The notes under the pieces were generated by a model. The model worked only from the letters and a program-made list of their open reading frames with translations, was not told where the DNA came from and ran no database searches. Shown piece by piece: positions 8,541 through 17,518 of a DNA stretch of 40,909 bases (the stretch's first letter is position 1; each line of letters starts with the position of its first letter). This DNA comes from Desulfobacteraceae bacterium (GTDB taxonomy: Bacteria > Desulfobacterota > Desulfobacteria > Desulfobacterales > Desulfolunaceae). The position numbers were made by a program, and so were the translations under genes. Where the stretch lies: positions 1 to 40,909 of the forward strand of contig JABXKT010000045.1 in NCBI GenBank assembly GCA_013619155.1. Direction: 5' to 3'.

Positions 8541-8597
8541 AAAATACCTCTGCGATATGACCCCGAGCTATCGATGGGGGATATCGCAGAGGTATTT
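8541..8597 (-). terminator. Terminator after the NCS2 permease gene
   Basis: A 17-bp perfect stem (8542-8558 paired with 8581-8597, AAATACCTCTGCGATAT arm) is extended by an inner CCCC/GGGG pairing. On the minus strand it is followed by a short T-run. It begins 6 nt after the permease stop codon. Confidence 0.8.
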
Positions 8598-8602
8598 CGT
8601 TT

Positions 8603-10036
8603 TTAAGCGATCTTGTCCAGGTGAGCCTGGACTTCGCGGTTGATCTTATCCGGAGAGTCACCGGGAAAAATCGGATCCTCTTTAATATAGGCGTTCTCTT
8701 TGTCACCGCCCAGGTAGATCAAGGCGCACATGATGATGGCGGCCCCTAAGCCCCAGGCCGCCCCACGGGTGGCCACGATGGCCCCGGTGACGCCTGCGAT
8801 GCCGAGGTCGTTGAAGGAACGGGCCTTAAGGACACCGATGCGCACGCTCACATACCCTTGAATCAGCATGGTAGAGGCGAGACCAATGCCCAGGATGGGT
8901 TTGACCGCCGATACGATGGGAGCCAGAAAATATCCGGTCCAGGTACCGAAGCGGAAGGAGGCCGCACCGCCGCTGATGGAGTCCATGGCCTCGGGACCAT
9001 GCTTATATCGCTCGCAGAGGACGACCTGCATGGCCGCCCATAGGGGGCCGCACATGGAGATATCGGGTCCGATGACGCTCATCACGGTATTTCGAACCCC
9101 GAAGATGATGTGGGAGCGGTTGGGGTCGTAGTCGATTAATTCGTCTGGTCGGTATTTTTGGGCATCGTCGAGAAGGGCCTGGCTCTGGATGACGTCACCG
9201 AAAATGACGAGGTAGGCGCTGATCACCATGGGGACACTGGAGAGAAACATGCTGGCAGAGGGGAGGGGTATATTCCCCAGGAGGGTAAAGTCCCTGAAAA
9301 GAGTGGTAAAATCTGGCGTTGTAATGATTTGACTGGTGAATGTGGGCCAGGAGAGCTCGCCGGTTAAGGGGCCGACAAATACGGCCAGTGCCAGGGTCGG
9401 CATCATGCCTAAGTTAGCGAGATAGAAGAAGAACTTATTTTTGTTGCGCAGTATTTTAAAATGTTCGGAAAAGAGAAGGTAGAAGGCAAGACCCACGCAG
9501 ATAATCACAGTCAATGGGAAATTATCGAAACTTTTTAGGCCGTTCCCAGGCTTGAAGACGATCATGATGGCGGCAAACCCGGCCCCCAATACGATACCGG
9601 ATTGCATGGCGTTGGGGATGATGGAGACAAATTTCTTGGCCAGCCCCGAGACCCCTAAGAAGATACAGAAGATGCCAAACATCATCTCGAAGGCGATTAA
9701 GCCCTGCATTCTCTCCACACCGGGGGCAAAGGTCTCCACATAACCGATGAGAAGGGGAATGGCCGGTGTGACCCATCCGGGCACCACAGGGTCTCCGAAG
9801 GTGACGTGGGCCAGGTAGAAGGTGCCGTTCATGATGACAATGGCAAGGGCCACCTCGAAGGACATCCCAAGTTTACCTGTGAGGACGGGGATGATGGCCA
9901 GGCAGACGGTACACATCAAGAGGCCCTGAAGATAATCAGGCCATTCAAATCGATAGTGAATAAAGGGCAGTCTCAGCGTCAGAGGTCCCAAGGGGATCCC
10001 GGACTGCTTGCCACCGTGCTCGCGGTATTTACTCAT
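8603..10036 (-). CDS. NCS2/SLC23-family permease
   Basis: A 477-residue integral membrane protein with about 12-14 hydrophobic segments and the general layout of NCS2 (nucleobase:cation symporter-2, SLC23) transporters. This includes a GDPVVPGWVTPAIPLL segment near the N-terminus and a conserved mid-protein region VRNTVMSVIGPDISMCGP. It is not close by eye to standard uracil or xanthine permeases, so a substrate cannot be assigned from family alone. Its upstream region has a near-consensus sigma-54 promoter and three dyads of the type found before abfD. A role in importing a substrate for the 4-hydroxybutyryl-CoA pathway is a reasonable inference. It is followed by a strong terminator. Confidence 0.75.
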   Translation of the reverse strand: MSKYREHGGKQSGIPLGPLTLRLPFIHYRFEWPDYLQGLLMCTVCLAIIPVLTGKLGMSFEVALAIVIMNGTFYLAHVTFGDPVVPGWVTPAIPLLIGYVETFAPGVERMQGLIAFEMMFGIFCIFLGVSGLAKKFVSIIPNAMQSGIVLGAGFAAIMIVFKPGNGLKSFDNFPLTVIICVGLAFYLLFSEHFKILRNKNKFFFYLANLGMMPTLALAVFVGPLTGELSWPTFTSQIITTPDFTTLFRDFTLLGNIPLPSASMFLSSVPMVISAYLVIFGDVIQSQALLDDAQKYRPDELIDYDPNRSHIIFGVRNTVMSVIGPDISMCGPLWAAMQVVLCERYKHGPEAMDSISGGAASFRFGTWTGYFLAPIVSAVKPILGIGLASTMLIQGYVSVRIGVLKARSFNDLGIAGVTGAIVATRGAAWGLGAAIIMCALIYLGGDKENAYIKEDPIFPGDSPDKINREVQAHLDKIA

Positions 10037-10191
10037 GCTTCACTCTCCTTCAACATCTAGCGTTCAGTGCTCTGGCGGACGGCTGGGTACTCTTTTTCTA
10101 CCCCAAAGAAAAATAGGGCCACTGCATCTGTGGTTAGAATGAAGCGTTCCTGCCATCCACCGATCATGACCGGCTTTCGAGGGGAATGTTT

Positions 10192-10208
10192 CGCAAGGAA
10201 CATGCCAA
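10192..10208 (-). promoter_or_regulatory. Sigma-54 promoter of the permease gene
   Basis: The minus strand reads TTGGCATGTTCCTTGCG, close to the TGGCACG-N4-TTGC consensus, with both the GG of -24 and the GC of -12 intact. The predicted start is near 10181, giving a leader of about 145 nt. The sigma-54 activator gene and three dyads lie just upstream. Confidence 0.75.
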
Positions 10209-10358
10209 GGTGAGAAAATACGATGAGGAGAGTGAATATCGATGCGAGCAAAAATGGATGAGCCTGCGGTGTGGCCTATGTTTACAGGCGTTATGGTGAT
10301 TATGGGTGGAGAGGGGTGTTTGGTGCAGAGCCGGAGAGGTGTCACGGTGAGGTAAGGC

Positions 10359-10388
10359 CGCCATCGATGCGTTTTGGCATCGATGGCG
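10359..10388. promoter_or_regulatory. Activator dyad, permease site 1
   Basis: A perfect 12-bp inverted repeat, CGCCATCGATGC and GCATCGATGGCG around GTTTTG, containing the core CGATGC-N6-GCATCG (10365-10382). It is about 150 bp upstream of the sigma-54 promoter. Confidence 0.75.
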
Positions 10389-10457
10389 TAAGGGGCTGTG
10401 AGATCTGGAGACTGTAACATGGTGAAGTTCCGCTTTAAATCATGGTTTTTGGCCATA

Positions 10458-10496
10458 CGATGCGAAACGGCATCGCAGGCATGCACGGGTGCATCG
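10458..10496. promoter_or_regulatory. Tandem activator dyads, permease sites 2 and 3
   Basis: A perfect dyad CGATGC-GAAACG-GCATCG (10458-10475) is followed after 3 nt by a degenerate copy, GCATGC-ACGGGT-GCATCG (10479-10496). The pair ends 3 nt before the stop codon of the activator gene. Confidence 0.7.
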
Positions 10497-10499
10497 GTG

Positions 10500-12281
10500 T
10501 TATGCCCCATCGGGGCGAAGGCCATATCGGCATGCCTTACGCACTACGGTGGACTGGTTGACGCCGAGGGCCTCGGCCGCCTTTCGGGTGGTTTTATGTG
10601 TTTTCAGCGCCTCATCAATGGCGTGGGCCTCCACCTCTTCTAAGATCTCTTTTAAGGTTCTACCGGTCAAAGGGGGCAGGGGAAGCCGGCCCTTAGAGCG
10701 ACGAATGGAGTCGGGAATATCCGAGGCGAGGATGGTGTCATCGGGGGTGATGACCACGAGGCGTTCGATGACATTTTCAAGCTCCCGCACGTTACCGGGC
10801 CAGTCGTGGCTGGTGAGGATATCCACCGCCTCGGGGGCCATCTGCTTGGAGAAGTCGAAGCGTTTGTTGTACTTGGCGAGGAAGTGATGGATCATGGGGA
10901 CAATGGCCTCGGAGCGCTCCCGCAAAGGGGGGATGAGGACGGGGACCACGTTGAGCCTGAAAAAAAGATCCTTGCGGAAGCTCTTCTCCTGCACCATCTT
11001 CTCCAGGTCGCGGTTTGTGGCGGTGATGATGCGTACATCCACGTTGATGGGCCGGGTCTCTCCGATCCGGGTCACCTCTTTCTCCTGGATCACTCGCAGG
11101 AGCTTGCTCTGGAGGGGCAGAGACATCTCTCCCACCTCGTCCATAAAGATAGAGCCGTTTCGGGCCGCCTCAAAGAGGCCCGCCTTCCCCTTGTTGGACG
11201 CGCCGGTGAAGGCGCCGGGAGCGTAGCCGAAGAGTTCGGCTTCTAGAAGCGTCTCGGGGATGGAGGCGCAGTTGATCTTGATAAAGGGCCGGCGCCTTCG
11301 TTTTCCGTTGGTGTGGATCATCTCCGCCACCAGCTCTTTGCCCACCCCGGACTCTCCATGAATCAAGACGGTGGAGTCCACCTGGGCGATGCGCATGGCC
11401 AGGGAGGTGATCTCCAGCATCTTCTTGGATCGGATGATATACTCGCCGTTTCCCTGATCCTGGCGCAGGCTGTTGATCTCCACCTCATAGTGGGAGCGAA
11501 GGGTTCGCATGGTACAGAGTTCATGCTGAAGACGACTCAGTTCGGTCACATCCCGGACGTTGGTAACCACGCGTGAGGTACGTCCCGCCTTATCGAGGAC
11601 GGGGGTCCCGGTGACCATAATGGTCTTGCCGTTTTTTACCTTCTGCATGATGGATTCGGGGTGTCCGCTCTTCAGCACCTTTAAGGTGGCCGATTCGTTG
11701 TAATATCCCTTTTTGACAAGATCCGTCATTGCCTTGCCGATAATTTCCGAGCGTTTGATGCCGGTGAGACGCTCGTAGGCCTGGTTGATACGGGTTACCT
11801 TCCCATGTCCGTCGGTGACGAAGATGCCGTCAAAAGAGGCCTCGATGATGTCTTGAAGTTCTTCATTGGTACTGCTGGAGAGTTTTAATTCGTCTGCCAG
11901 GGCTTCGATGCCGGAGATATCCTGGAGTAGGGCCATGGCGCCCACAACGCGGTGGTTGTCGATAATGGGAGTGCGGTTTGCCAGGTAGGTCGTTCCGGCG
12001 ATGCGGATCTTACGGGCCGCCTCTGTCTTTCCCGTTTCGACAATGGATGTCAGGCGGGTTCCGGGGACCACCGTGTGTATAGGGGCACCGATGATTGTAT
12101 GCCGGGGGCGGCCCACAATCTGGCTAAAGGCCCGGTTACAAAGAGCAATACGGCTGTCGTTATTCACCGCCACCATCGGGTTGTGGATGGAGTCCATGAG
12201 TATGATGAGTGGGTCTGAAATGCCCTTTTTGAGCCTTTGAAAAAATAATGCACCGGTATCATCTGGAACCTCGTGGGTCAT
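10500..12281 (-). CDS. Sigma-54-dependent activator with two PAS domains
   Basis: A 593-residue enhancer-binding protein. It has two PAS domains (about 25-125 and 145-250), a short coiled linker, an AAA+ domain (about 285-515) and a C-terminal Fis-type helix-turn-helix (TRKAAEALGVNQSTVVRKA, about 555-580). The AAA+ domain has Walker A GESGVGKE (309-316), the sigma-54 contact loop GAFTGA (356-361) and Walker B GSIFMDE (376-382), so it should be active. The PAS domains suggest it senses a small molecule or redox state. The start has AGGAGG about 10 nt upstream. It sits directly upstream of two sets of CGATGC-N6-GCATCG dyads with sigma-54 promoters, and is the obvious candidate for binding them. 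Confidence 0.93.
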   Translation of the reverse strand: MTHEVPDDTGALFFQRLKKGISDPLIILMDSIHNPMVAVNNDSRIALCNRAFSQIVGRPRHTIIGAPIHTVVPGTRLTSIVETGKTEAARKIRIAGTTYLANRTPIIDNHRVVGAMALLQDISGIEALADELKLSSSTNEELQDIIEASFDGIFVTDGHGKVTRINQAYERLTGIKRSEIIGKAMTDLVKKGYYNESATLKVLKSGHPESIMQKVKNGKTIMVTGTPVLDKAGRTSRVVTNVRDVTELSRLQHELCTMRTLRSHYEVEINSLRQDQGNGEYIIRSKKMLEITSLAMRIAQVDSTVLIHGESGVGKELVAEMIHTNGKRRRRPFIKINCASIPETLLEAELFGYAPGAFTGASNKGKAGLFEAARNGSIFMDEVGEMSLPLQSKLLRVIQEKEVTRIGETRPINVDVRIITATNRDLEKMVQEKSFRKDLFFRLNVVPVLIPPLRERSEAIVPMIHHFLAKYNKRFDFSKQMAPEAVDILTSHDWPGNVRELENVIERLVVITPDDTILASDIPDSIRRSKGRLPLPPLTGRTLKEILEEVEAHAIDEALKTHKTTRKAAEALGVNQSTVVRKACRYGLRPDGA

Positions 12282-12782
12282 TGCGGTCCTTCCTCCTGAT
12301 TTTTCTCCGTCTGCAGATGGCGCCCCTTTACATAGTCATGCTGCCGTCTCTCTTTTGGCCGCCATCATACGATGTGCGTCGTCTAAGGCATTGGAAACGT
12401 ATTTGGGATGCCAGAGGTGTGTCTGGAAAACATGGGTGTGTTGTAGCAGGCAAAATAGAATGGGAGCAATCCTTTTTTTATATCGAGTAATTGAGAAATA
12501 GCGTGATGGATTTTTCGAGGTTTCTTTTTCCCTTTGTTTCGGATATCAATATAGATTGACTGGGCCTTTGGGTCGATAATGGTCATAATCTGGATAGTTA
12601 TTTATTTTGTAATTATTCAGCTCACTGAGAAAAGGCCTTGTATGGTTAAGGTGGGTAAAAAAAAGTAGCCTTTACGTCTGCCAGGGAATTTTTTGCCTCA
12701 GCGCCTTTACCGCTCCTGAATCGTCACATTTAGTAAAAACCGTCTTAGGGCCGAAGTAAAAATAAAACATACAAAAAGCGAT
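12282..12782. other. Gene-free region upstream of the activator
   Basis: An A/T-rich stretch with no convincing gene. A 67-codon minus-strand frame (12383-12586) has no ribosome binding site. Around 12614-12665 is a short sequence, ATTCAGCTCACTGAGAAAA and following bases, also found in altered form near 14088 and 37470. Confidence 0.4.
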
Positions 12783-12895
12783 GCCTCGGTTGGCGAGGGT
12801 GGCGAAGCCACTTCGGTAAAAACACCTCGAAAGCGCGTTATTTTTGCGCTTTGCCCCGTGCCTCGTGGCCAGTCCACGGCGGTACTCTTATGAAA
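12783..12895. repeat. Dispersed repeat, B module
   Basis: A type B element preceded by AAAAAGCG. It has the GGCGAAGCCACTTCGG variant of the first hairpin, then ACACCTCGAAAGCG. It closely resembles the copy at 32932-33053. Confidence 0.7.
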
Positions 12896-13123
12896 TCGCT
12901 TTATCTGTTTTTTGCCAGAGCCCTTGCAGGCAGGTGTTCCTCTCATGGCACAAGTTTTTGCGGTATTTTTTTAAGAAAAAGAACGCCGGAGGCGCCGCTG
13001 AATAGGTGCCGTATATTTTTTTTTAATTTTGGGGTGTGGGTAAATATAGTGCCTGGTCCCTTCTCTTACCGAGGGGGCCCTATTTTTTTTATCCGGGCCC
13101 GATTCTCTGGGAGACGCATAATA

Positions 13124-13561
13124 ATGCCTCGTACCAAACTCGCCATACACGAAAATTACCCCTTTCGCTGTGATATCCAAGTCCGGGTGGGGGATCTGAA
13201 TTATGGGGGGCATGTGGGAAATTCTGAGATGGTGGGGATTCTCCATGATGCGCGTGTGGCCCTTTTCCGTGCCATGGAAATCAGCGAGTCCGATTTAGGT
13301 GATGCCAAGACAGGTATCGTCATGGATGACCTGGTGGTGAATTTTCGGGCCGAGGCATTTCTCGGGGAGACCCTTACCATCGGGTGTCTCTTCGGGGAGG
13401 TGGAAAATGTGGGGTTCCGGATTCACTATCGTGTGAGTCGCGGAGATAAAACCGTGGCCGTGGCGGAGACGGGACTCGTGGCCTTTAACTACGCGACCCG
13501 CCAGATCGCCTTTCTGCCGGCTATTTTTAAGGAGAAGGCGGCGCGATATATGAAGGCGTGA
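13124..13561 (+). CDS. Hotdog-fold acyl-CoA thioesterase (4HBT/YbgC type)
   Basis: A 145-residue single-domain hotdog protein. The segment VGDLNYGGHVGNSEMVG (about 22-38) matches the catalytic aspartate and GH-x-N turn of the 4HBT/YbgC/FadM families, which hydrolyse acyl-CoA thioesters in the cytoplasm. The open frame extends upstream to 12851 across repeat sequence, but the ATG at 13124 gives the correct family length and has GGGAG about 12 nt upstream. It appears to be a single gene, with the MITE inserted 33 bp after its stop. The acyl substrate is unknown. Confidence 0.8.
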   Translation: MPRTKLAIHENYPFRCDIQVRVGDLNYGGHVGNSEMVGILHDARVALFRAMEISESDLGDAKTGIVMDDLVVNFRAEAFLGETLTIGCLFGEVENVGFRIHYRVSRGDKTVAVAETGLVAFNYATRQIAFLPAIFKEKAARYMKA

Positions 13562-13594
13562 ATCGGTGGTGGCCGTCTCTCTTTCATCTTTATA

Positions 13595-13829
13595 CCTAAA
13601 AATTGCAAGCGTCCTTTGGCCGGATATGCAAGGCATCGGACATGCAGCTGTAGTATTTTACCGCAATTGTCTGGTAACGCTGCAGATCCATCCAAAGGTC
13701 GTTCCCGAAGGGTGAGCCCACTTCTGCATTTTCGGCTGCCGTAACTTTGATGACCAGCAGAACACATAATAAATACTTGTAATAGTAGTGTTCTGGGCAT
13801 GACACAAAACGGTGAATGCAATTTTTAGG
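13595..13829 (-). mobile_element. MITE copy 1 (235 bp)
   Basis: A non-autonomous element bounded by the inverted repeat CCTAAAAATTGCA (13595-13607 and 13817-13829). It is flanked by the 5-bp target duplication TTATA (13590-13594 and 13830-13834). The inverse copy is at 40465-40701. A minus-strand frame across it encodes a 69-residue peptide including ENAEVGSPFGNDLW. That frame ends with TAG inside the terminal repeat, as in many insertion sequences, so it may be a remnant of a transposase C-terminus. Confidence 0.85.
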
Positions 13830-13854
13830 TTATAAAATACGAATGATATAAACA

Positions 13855-13916
13855 TGATGCATGGTGCCAGCCATGCATCAATTGCGATTGACACCTCTCG
13901 ATGTAGTACCCATAAT
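13855..13916 (+). promoter_or_regulatory. Sigma-70-type promoter with upstream dyad
   Basis: TTGACA (13888-13893), a 17-bp spacer and CATAAT (13911-13916) form a near-consensus promoter. Directly upstream is a perfect 10-bp dyad, TGATGCATGG-TGCCAG-CCATGCATCA (13855-13880), placed like an activator or operator site. The next gene starts 600 nt downstream, so the product would have a long leader or be a short RNA. Confidence 0.5.
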
Positions 13917-14228
13917 AAATATACGACCTCTTTTTTGTTCACACACACTCTCTCTTTTTTTCCTGCCTCCCCCTCGTTTCGTGCCAACCGAGACCCCCTG
14001 GGCACACCCGTTTCTTCTCTTGGCTCCTCGGATTGTGGGCCATCTCTTTGCCATGAGAGGTGTTTTAAGAAGGAAGAGTCGTCACTATTCAGCTTACTGG
14101 GAAAAATGTTTTCTACGGTTACGATGGGCTGGAAAAACGTCTTACAGGCATCTGTTTCTATTATCAAAAAGTTTTTGCGGTGCTTTTTTTATAAAAAGGG
14201 CCGGCGGAGGCCGTGCCGTGAAAGCTTA

Positions 14229-14384
14229 GCTCCGGTGGTCCTGCCGGGGGGCAACCTTTTGGAAAAGTTGCCAAATAGGATTTAATAGTGACCATGACGG
14301 GCCAAAGGCCCGTCATGGTCACTCTCTTGGGGTCCAGGGGCGGCAAAGCCGCTTAGGCAAAAAATTCCCTGGCCGCCGGAGGCT
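14229..14384. repeat. Dispersed repeat, A module with intact long hairpin
   Basis: The element runs from a CTCCGGTGG end through CCTGCCGGGGG to CCGCCGGAGGC. Its centre is a perfect 17-bp hairpin with an AAA loop (14287-14323, arm AGTGACCATGACGGGCC). It carries a small insertion, GGCGGCAAAGCCGC, in the CAGGGG segment. It lies 130 bp upstream of the dehydrogenase gene. Confidence 0.85.
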
Positions 14385-14515
14385 CAGTTTTTAAATCCAC
14401 TTGAACCATAGAAGGCCTGTTTTTGATCCCTTGGGTCATAAGAGAGCCGCGCTGAATAGTGATAAAGAGTCCCGCATACCCGCCATGACCGACCCCAAAC
14501 CAGTGAGGAACCATC

Positions 14516-17350
14516 ATGCTGACAAAAGAGTATAAAGCCTTTGTACGCGCCATGAAAAATGTGGTGCCGGAAAACCGTATCACCACAGATCCCCTCTACA
14601 CCCTGGCTTATGGAACGGATGCCAGTTTTTACCGCATGGTGCCGAAAATTGTGATCACCGTGGAGGCGGAAATCGAGGTGGTGAGGATATTACGGGAAGC
14701 GGCGGCAAGGCATCTCTCCGTTACCTTTCGGGCCGCCGGAACCAGCCTCTCTGGGCAGGCCATCACCGACTCGATCCTGGTTCGCTTGGGTCCATCCTGG
14801 AAGGGCCATTCCATTTTCGATGGGGCCGGTAAGATAAGGCTCCAGCCCGGTGTCATCGGAAGTTGGGCCAATAGCTGGCTTTCGCAGTTCGGGAAAAAAA
14901 TCGGACCGGATCCGGCCTCCATCGATACCGCTCAGATCGGAGGCATCGTGGCCAATAATGCCAGCGGCATGTGTTGCGGGGTGTCGGAGAACACGTATAA
15001 GACCATTGCGGATCTGCGAGTGGTCTTCGCCGATGGGACGGTGCTGGATACGGAGGATGATGCCAGTCGCGCTTCTTTTGAAAAAAAACGCCCCGAATTT
15101 ATCCAGGGGATCTGCGCCATGCGTGATGCCGTGGCGGCCGACCCTATCTTGTCCGAGAGAATCCGTCATAAATTTAAGATTAAAAACACCACCGGATATA
15201 GCTTGAATGCCCTCATCGATTATGAGGACCCCTTCGATATAATCAAGCACCTCCTCGTGGGGTCGGAAGGGACCCTGGGGTTTATCTCCTCGGTGACCTA
15301 CAACACCGTGGTGGAGCATCCGCACAAGGCCTCGGCCCTGCTCCTCTTTTCCGATATCGAGACCGCTTGCAAGGCGACGGCCATATTGAAACAGCAGCCC
15401 GTGGCGGCTGTGGAGCTCATGGACAGGGCCGCCCTGCGTTCCGTGGAGGAGAAGGAGGGGATGCCCGATGCCATCAAAGGGCTCGCCGATGGGATCACGG
15501 CCCTTCTCGTGGAGACCCGGGCCGAGACGCGGGCAGACTTAGACGCCCAGATTGAGGCCATAGGCGCCTCCATCGAAGCCATTGAGCAGGTCTCCCCCGT
15601 ACGGTTTACCCCGGACCCGGCAGAGTTCACCAAGCTCTGGGCCATTCGAAAGGGGCTCTTTCCGGCGGTGGGGGCGGTGCGTGAGACGGGGACCACCGTT
15701 ATCATCGAGGATGTGGCCTTCCCCATGGCCCGGCTTGCCGAGGCAACCTTAGAACTTCAGGGGCTCTTTAAAAAGTATCGCTATGATGAGGCGATTATCT
15801 TCGGCCACGCCCTGGAGGGAAACCTGCACTTTGTCTTTACCCAGGCCTTTGAAGAGGCCACCGAGGTCGAGCGTTACCAAAAATTCATGGATGATGTGGC
15901 GAAGATGGTGGTGGAGACCTATGACGGCTCCCTGAAAGCCGAGCACGGCACCGGTCGCAATATGGCCCCTTACGTGGAGATGGAGTGGGGGAAAGAGGCG
16001 TATCGTCTGATGAAGGAGATTAAAGCCCTCTTCGATCCAAGGGGCATCTTAAACCCTGGGGTGATTTTAAATGAGGACAACTTTGCCCACATTAAACATT
16101 TAAAGCCCATGCCCGCTGCCGATGAGATCATCGACAAGTGTATCGAGTGCGGTTTTTGTGAGCCGGTTTGTCCCTCGAAGAATTTGACCTTTACCCCCCG
16201 GCATCGCATCACCGCCTGGCGAGAGGCCAAGCGTTTGGAAAAAGAGGGGAAGGGCAGGGATCGAAGCTGGAAGCGTAGCTACCAGTATCCCGGCTTAGAT
16301 AGCTGTGCCGCCGATGGGCTCTGCGCCTTGAGGTGCCCGGTGGGTATCAACACCGGTGCCTTTACCAAGGCGCAGCGAGCCCGTGCCGTGGGCCCTGTGG
16401 CCAATCGAGTCGCCGATACCCTGGCCAGCCACTACAAGATAACCACCCGTGTCATTACAGGTGGACTCCAGGGCGTTCATCTGATGCATAAGATGGCCGG
16501 AGACGGGGTAATGGAGGCCGTGGCCATGCATGCCAGGCGTCTCTCTTTAAATTCACTGCCCCTGTGGAACCGGGCCCTTCCCGATGGGGCCAAAAAAATG
16601 AAACGGGTGGGACGAAATCCCAATAATCCCTTGAAGGTGGTCTACTTTCCCTCATGCATTGGTCGAAGTTTTGGGGCCACCCCCGAGATGAAGGATAAGC
16701 GCCCTTTGGGCGATGTGACCCTCTCTATCTTGAAAAAAGCGGGATATGATGTGATTATTCCCACGGGGATCGGTACTTTATGCTGCGGTCTCCCCTTTGT
16801 CAGCAAGGGCTACACCCGCCAAGCGGATAAGAAGGCCGCCGAATTGGAAAAAGCCCTGTTACGGGCCAGTGACGGGGGAAAATATCCGATTCTTGCCGAT
16901 ACCAGTCCCTGTCTCTACCATATGAGAGAGACCCTAAGCGAGTCCCTTGACCTCTATGAGCCCGTGGCCTTTATCCTGGAGTTTCTCAAGAAACGTCTGA
17001 TCTTTAATGCCGCCGATGAGAAGGTGGCCCTTCACGCCACCTGCACCACCATCAAAATGGGCCTGGCCGATAAAATGAGAGAGCTCACAGAACTCTGCGC
17101 CCGGGAGGTGGTCACTCCGGAGAATATTAACTGTTGTGGCTTTGCCGGAGATCGGGGGTTTAGTGTACCCGAATTAAACGAGGCCGCCTTAGATGGTTTA
17201 AAAGATCAGGTGGCCGGGTGCAGCGAGGGGTTCTCCACGAGCCGCACCTGTGAAATTGGCCTCACCCTGCACGGGGGAATTAACTACTCGTCTCTCCTCT
17301 ATCTGGTGGATCGCTGCACCCAAGGTATCGTGCCCACGCGAGAACTCTAA
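14516..17350 (+). CDS. FAD-linked oxidase/Fe-S D-lactate-type dehydrogenase
   Basis: A 944-residue fusion protein. The N-terminal part is a GlcD/Dld-like FAD oxidase: the FAD-binding segment FRAAGTSLSGQA (71-82), QIGGIVANNASGM, GSEGTLGF, and the C-terminal EHGTGRNMAP with LFDPRGILNPGV. It is followed by a ferredoxin domain (CIECGFCEPVCP at 542-553, then C597, C603, C607) and two CCG modules (LCCGLPF, SPCLYHM; HATCTT, NCCGFAGD near 872). This layout is shared by quinone- or cytochrome-linked D-lactate and related 2-hydroxyacid dehydrogenases of sulfate reducers. The start has GAGGAA 6 nt upstream. Together with lutABC it suggests oxidation of both lactate isomers, but D-lactate specificity is inferred. 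Confidence 0.88.
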   Translation: MLTKEYKAFVRAMKNVVPENRITTDPLYTLAYGTDASFYRMVPKIVITVEAEIEVVRILREAAARHLSVTFRAAGTSLSGQAITDSILVRLGPSWKGHSIFDGAGKIRLQPGVIGSWANSWLSQFGKKIGPDPASIDTAQIGGIVANNASGMCCGVSENTYKTIADLRVVFADGTVLDTEDDASRASFEKKRPEFIQGICAMRDAVAADPILSERIRHKFKIKNTTGYSLNALIDYEDPFDIIKHLLVGSEGTLGFISSVTYNTVVEHPHKASALLLFSDIETACKATAILKQQPVAAVELMDRAALRSVEEKEGMPDAIKGLADGITALLVETRAETRADLDAQIEAIGASIEAIEQVSPVRFTPDPAEFTKLWAIRKGLFPAVGAVRETGTTVIIEDVAFPMARLAEATLELQGLFKKYRYDEAIIFGHALEGNLHFVFTQAFEEATEVERYQKFMDDVAKMVVETYDGSLKAEHGTGRNMAPYVEMEWGKEAYRLMKEIKALFDPRGILNPGVILNEDNFAHIKHLKPMPAADEIIDKCIECGFCEPVCPSKNLTFTPRHRITAWREAKRLEKEGKGRDRSWKRSYQYPGLDSCAADGLCALRCPVGINTGAFTKAQRARAVGPVANRVADTLASHYKITTRVITGGLQGVHLMHKMAGDGVMEAVAMHARRLSLNSLPLWNRALPDGAKKMKRVGRNPNNPLKVVYFPSCIGRSFGATPEMKDKRPLGDVTLSILKKAGYDVIIPTGIGTLCCGLPFVSKGYTRQADKKAAELEKALLRASDGGKYPILADTSPCLYHMRETLSESLDLYEPVAFILEFLKKRLIFNAADEKVALHATCTTIKMGLADKMRELTELCAREVVTPENINCCGFAGDRGFSVPELNEAALDGLKDQVAGCSEGFSTSRTCEIGLTLHGGINYSSLLYLVDRCTQGIVPTREL

Positions 17351-17358
17351 GGCGGTAT

Positions 17359-17483
17359 AGCCTCCGGCGGCCCTGCCGGGGGCCAACCTTTTACAAAAGG
17401 TTGCCAAATTAACTTTTATTGTAGAGGTGACGGACCGCTGGTCCGTCACCTCTACAAATGTGGGGTATAGGGGCCCAGGGCTG
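17359..17483. repeat. Dispersed repeat, A module with variant hairpin
   Basis: Starts GCCTCCGGCGGCCCTGCCGG just after the dehydrogenase stop. Its central hairpin (17420-17456) has the arm TGTAGAGGTGACGGACC, different from other copies, yet all 17 bp still pair around a GCT loop. The right-hand end is degraded. Confidence 0.85.
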
Positions 17484-17518
17484 TCGATTTAAGTGCTGGA
17501 GTAAAAATAAAAGATACA

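Noticed and set aside
12851..13123. An N-terminal extension of the thioesterase
   Set aside because: It lies over a B-type repeat, and the hotdog domain is complete from the ATG at 13124.
13854..14285. A 143-codon plus-strand frame upstream of the D-lactate-type dehydrogenase
   Set aside because: It runs through repeat sequence and a hairpin, has no ribosome binding site and has low-complexity composition.
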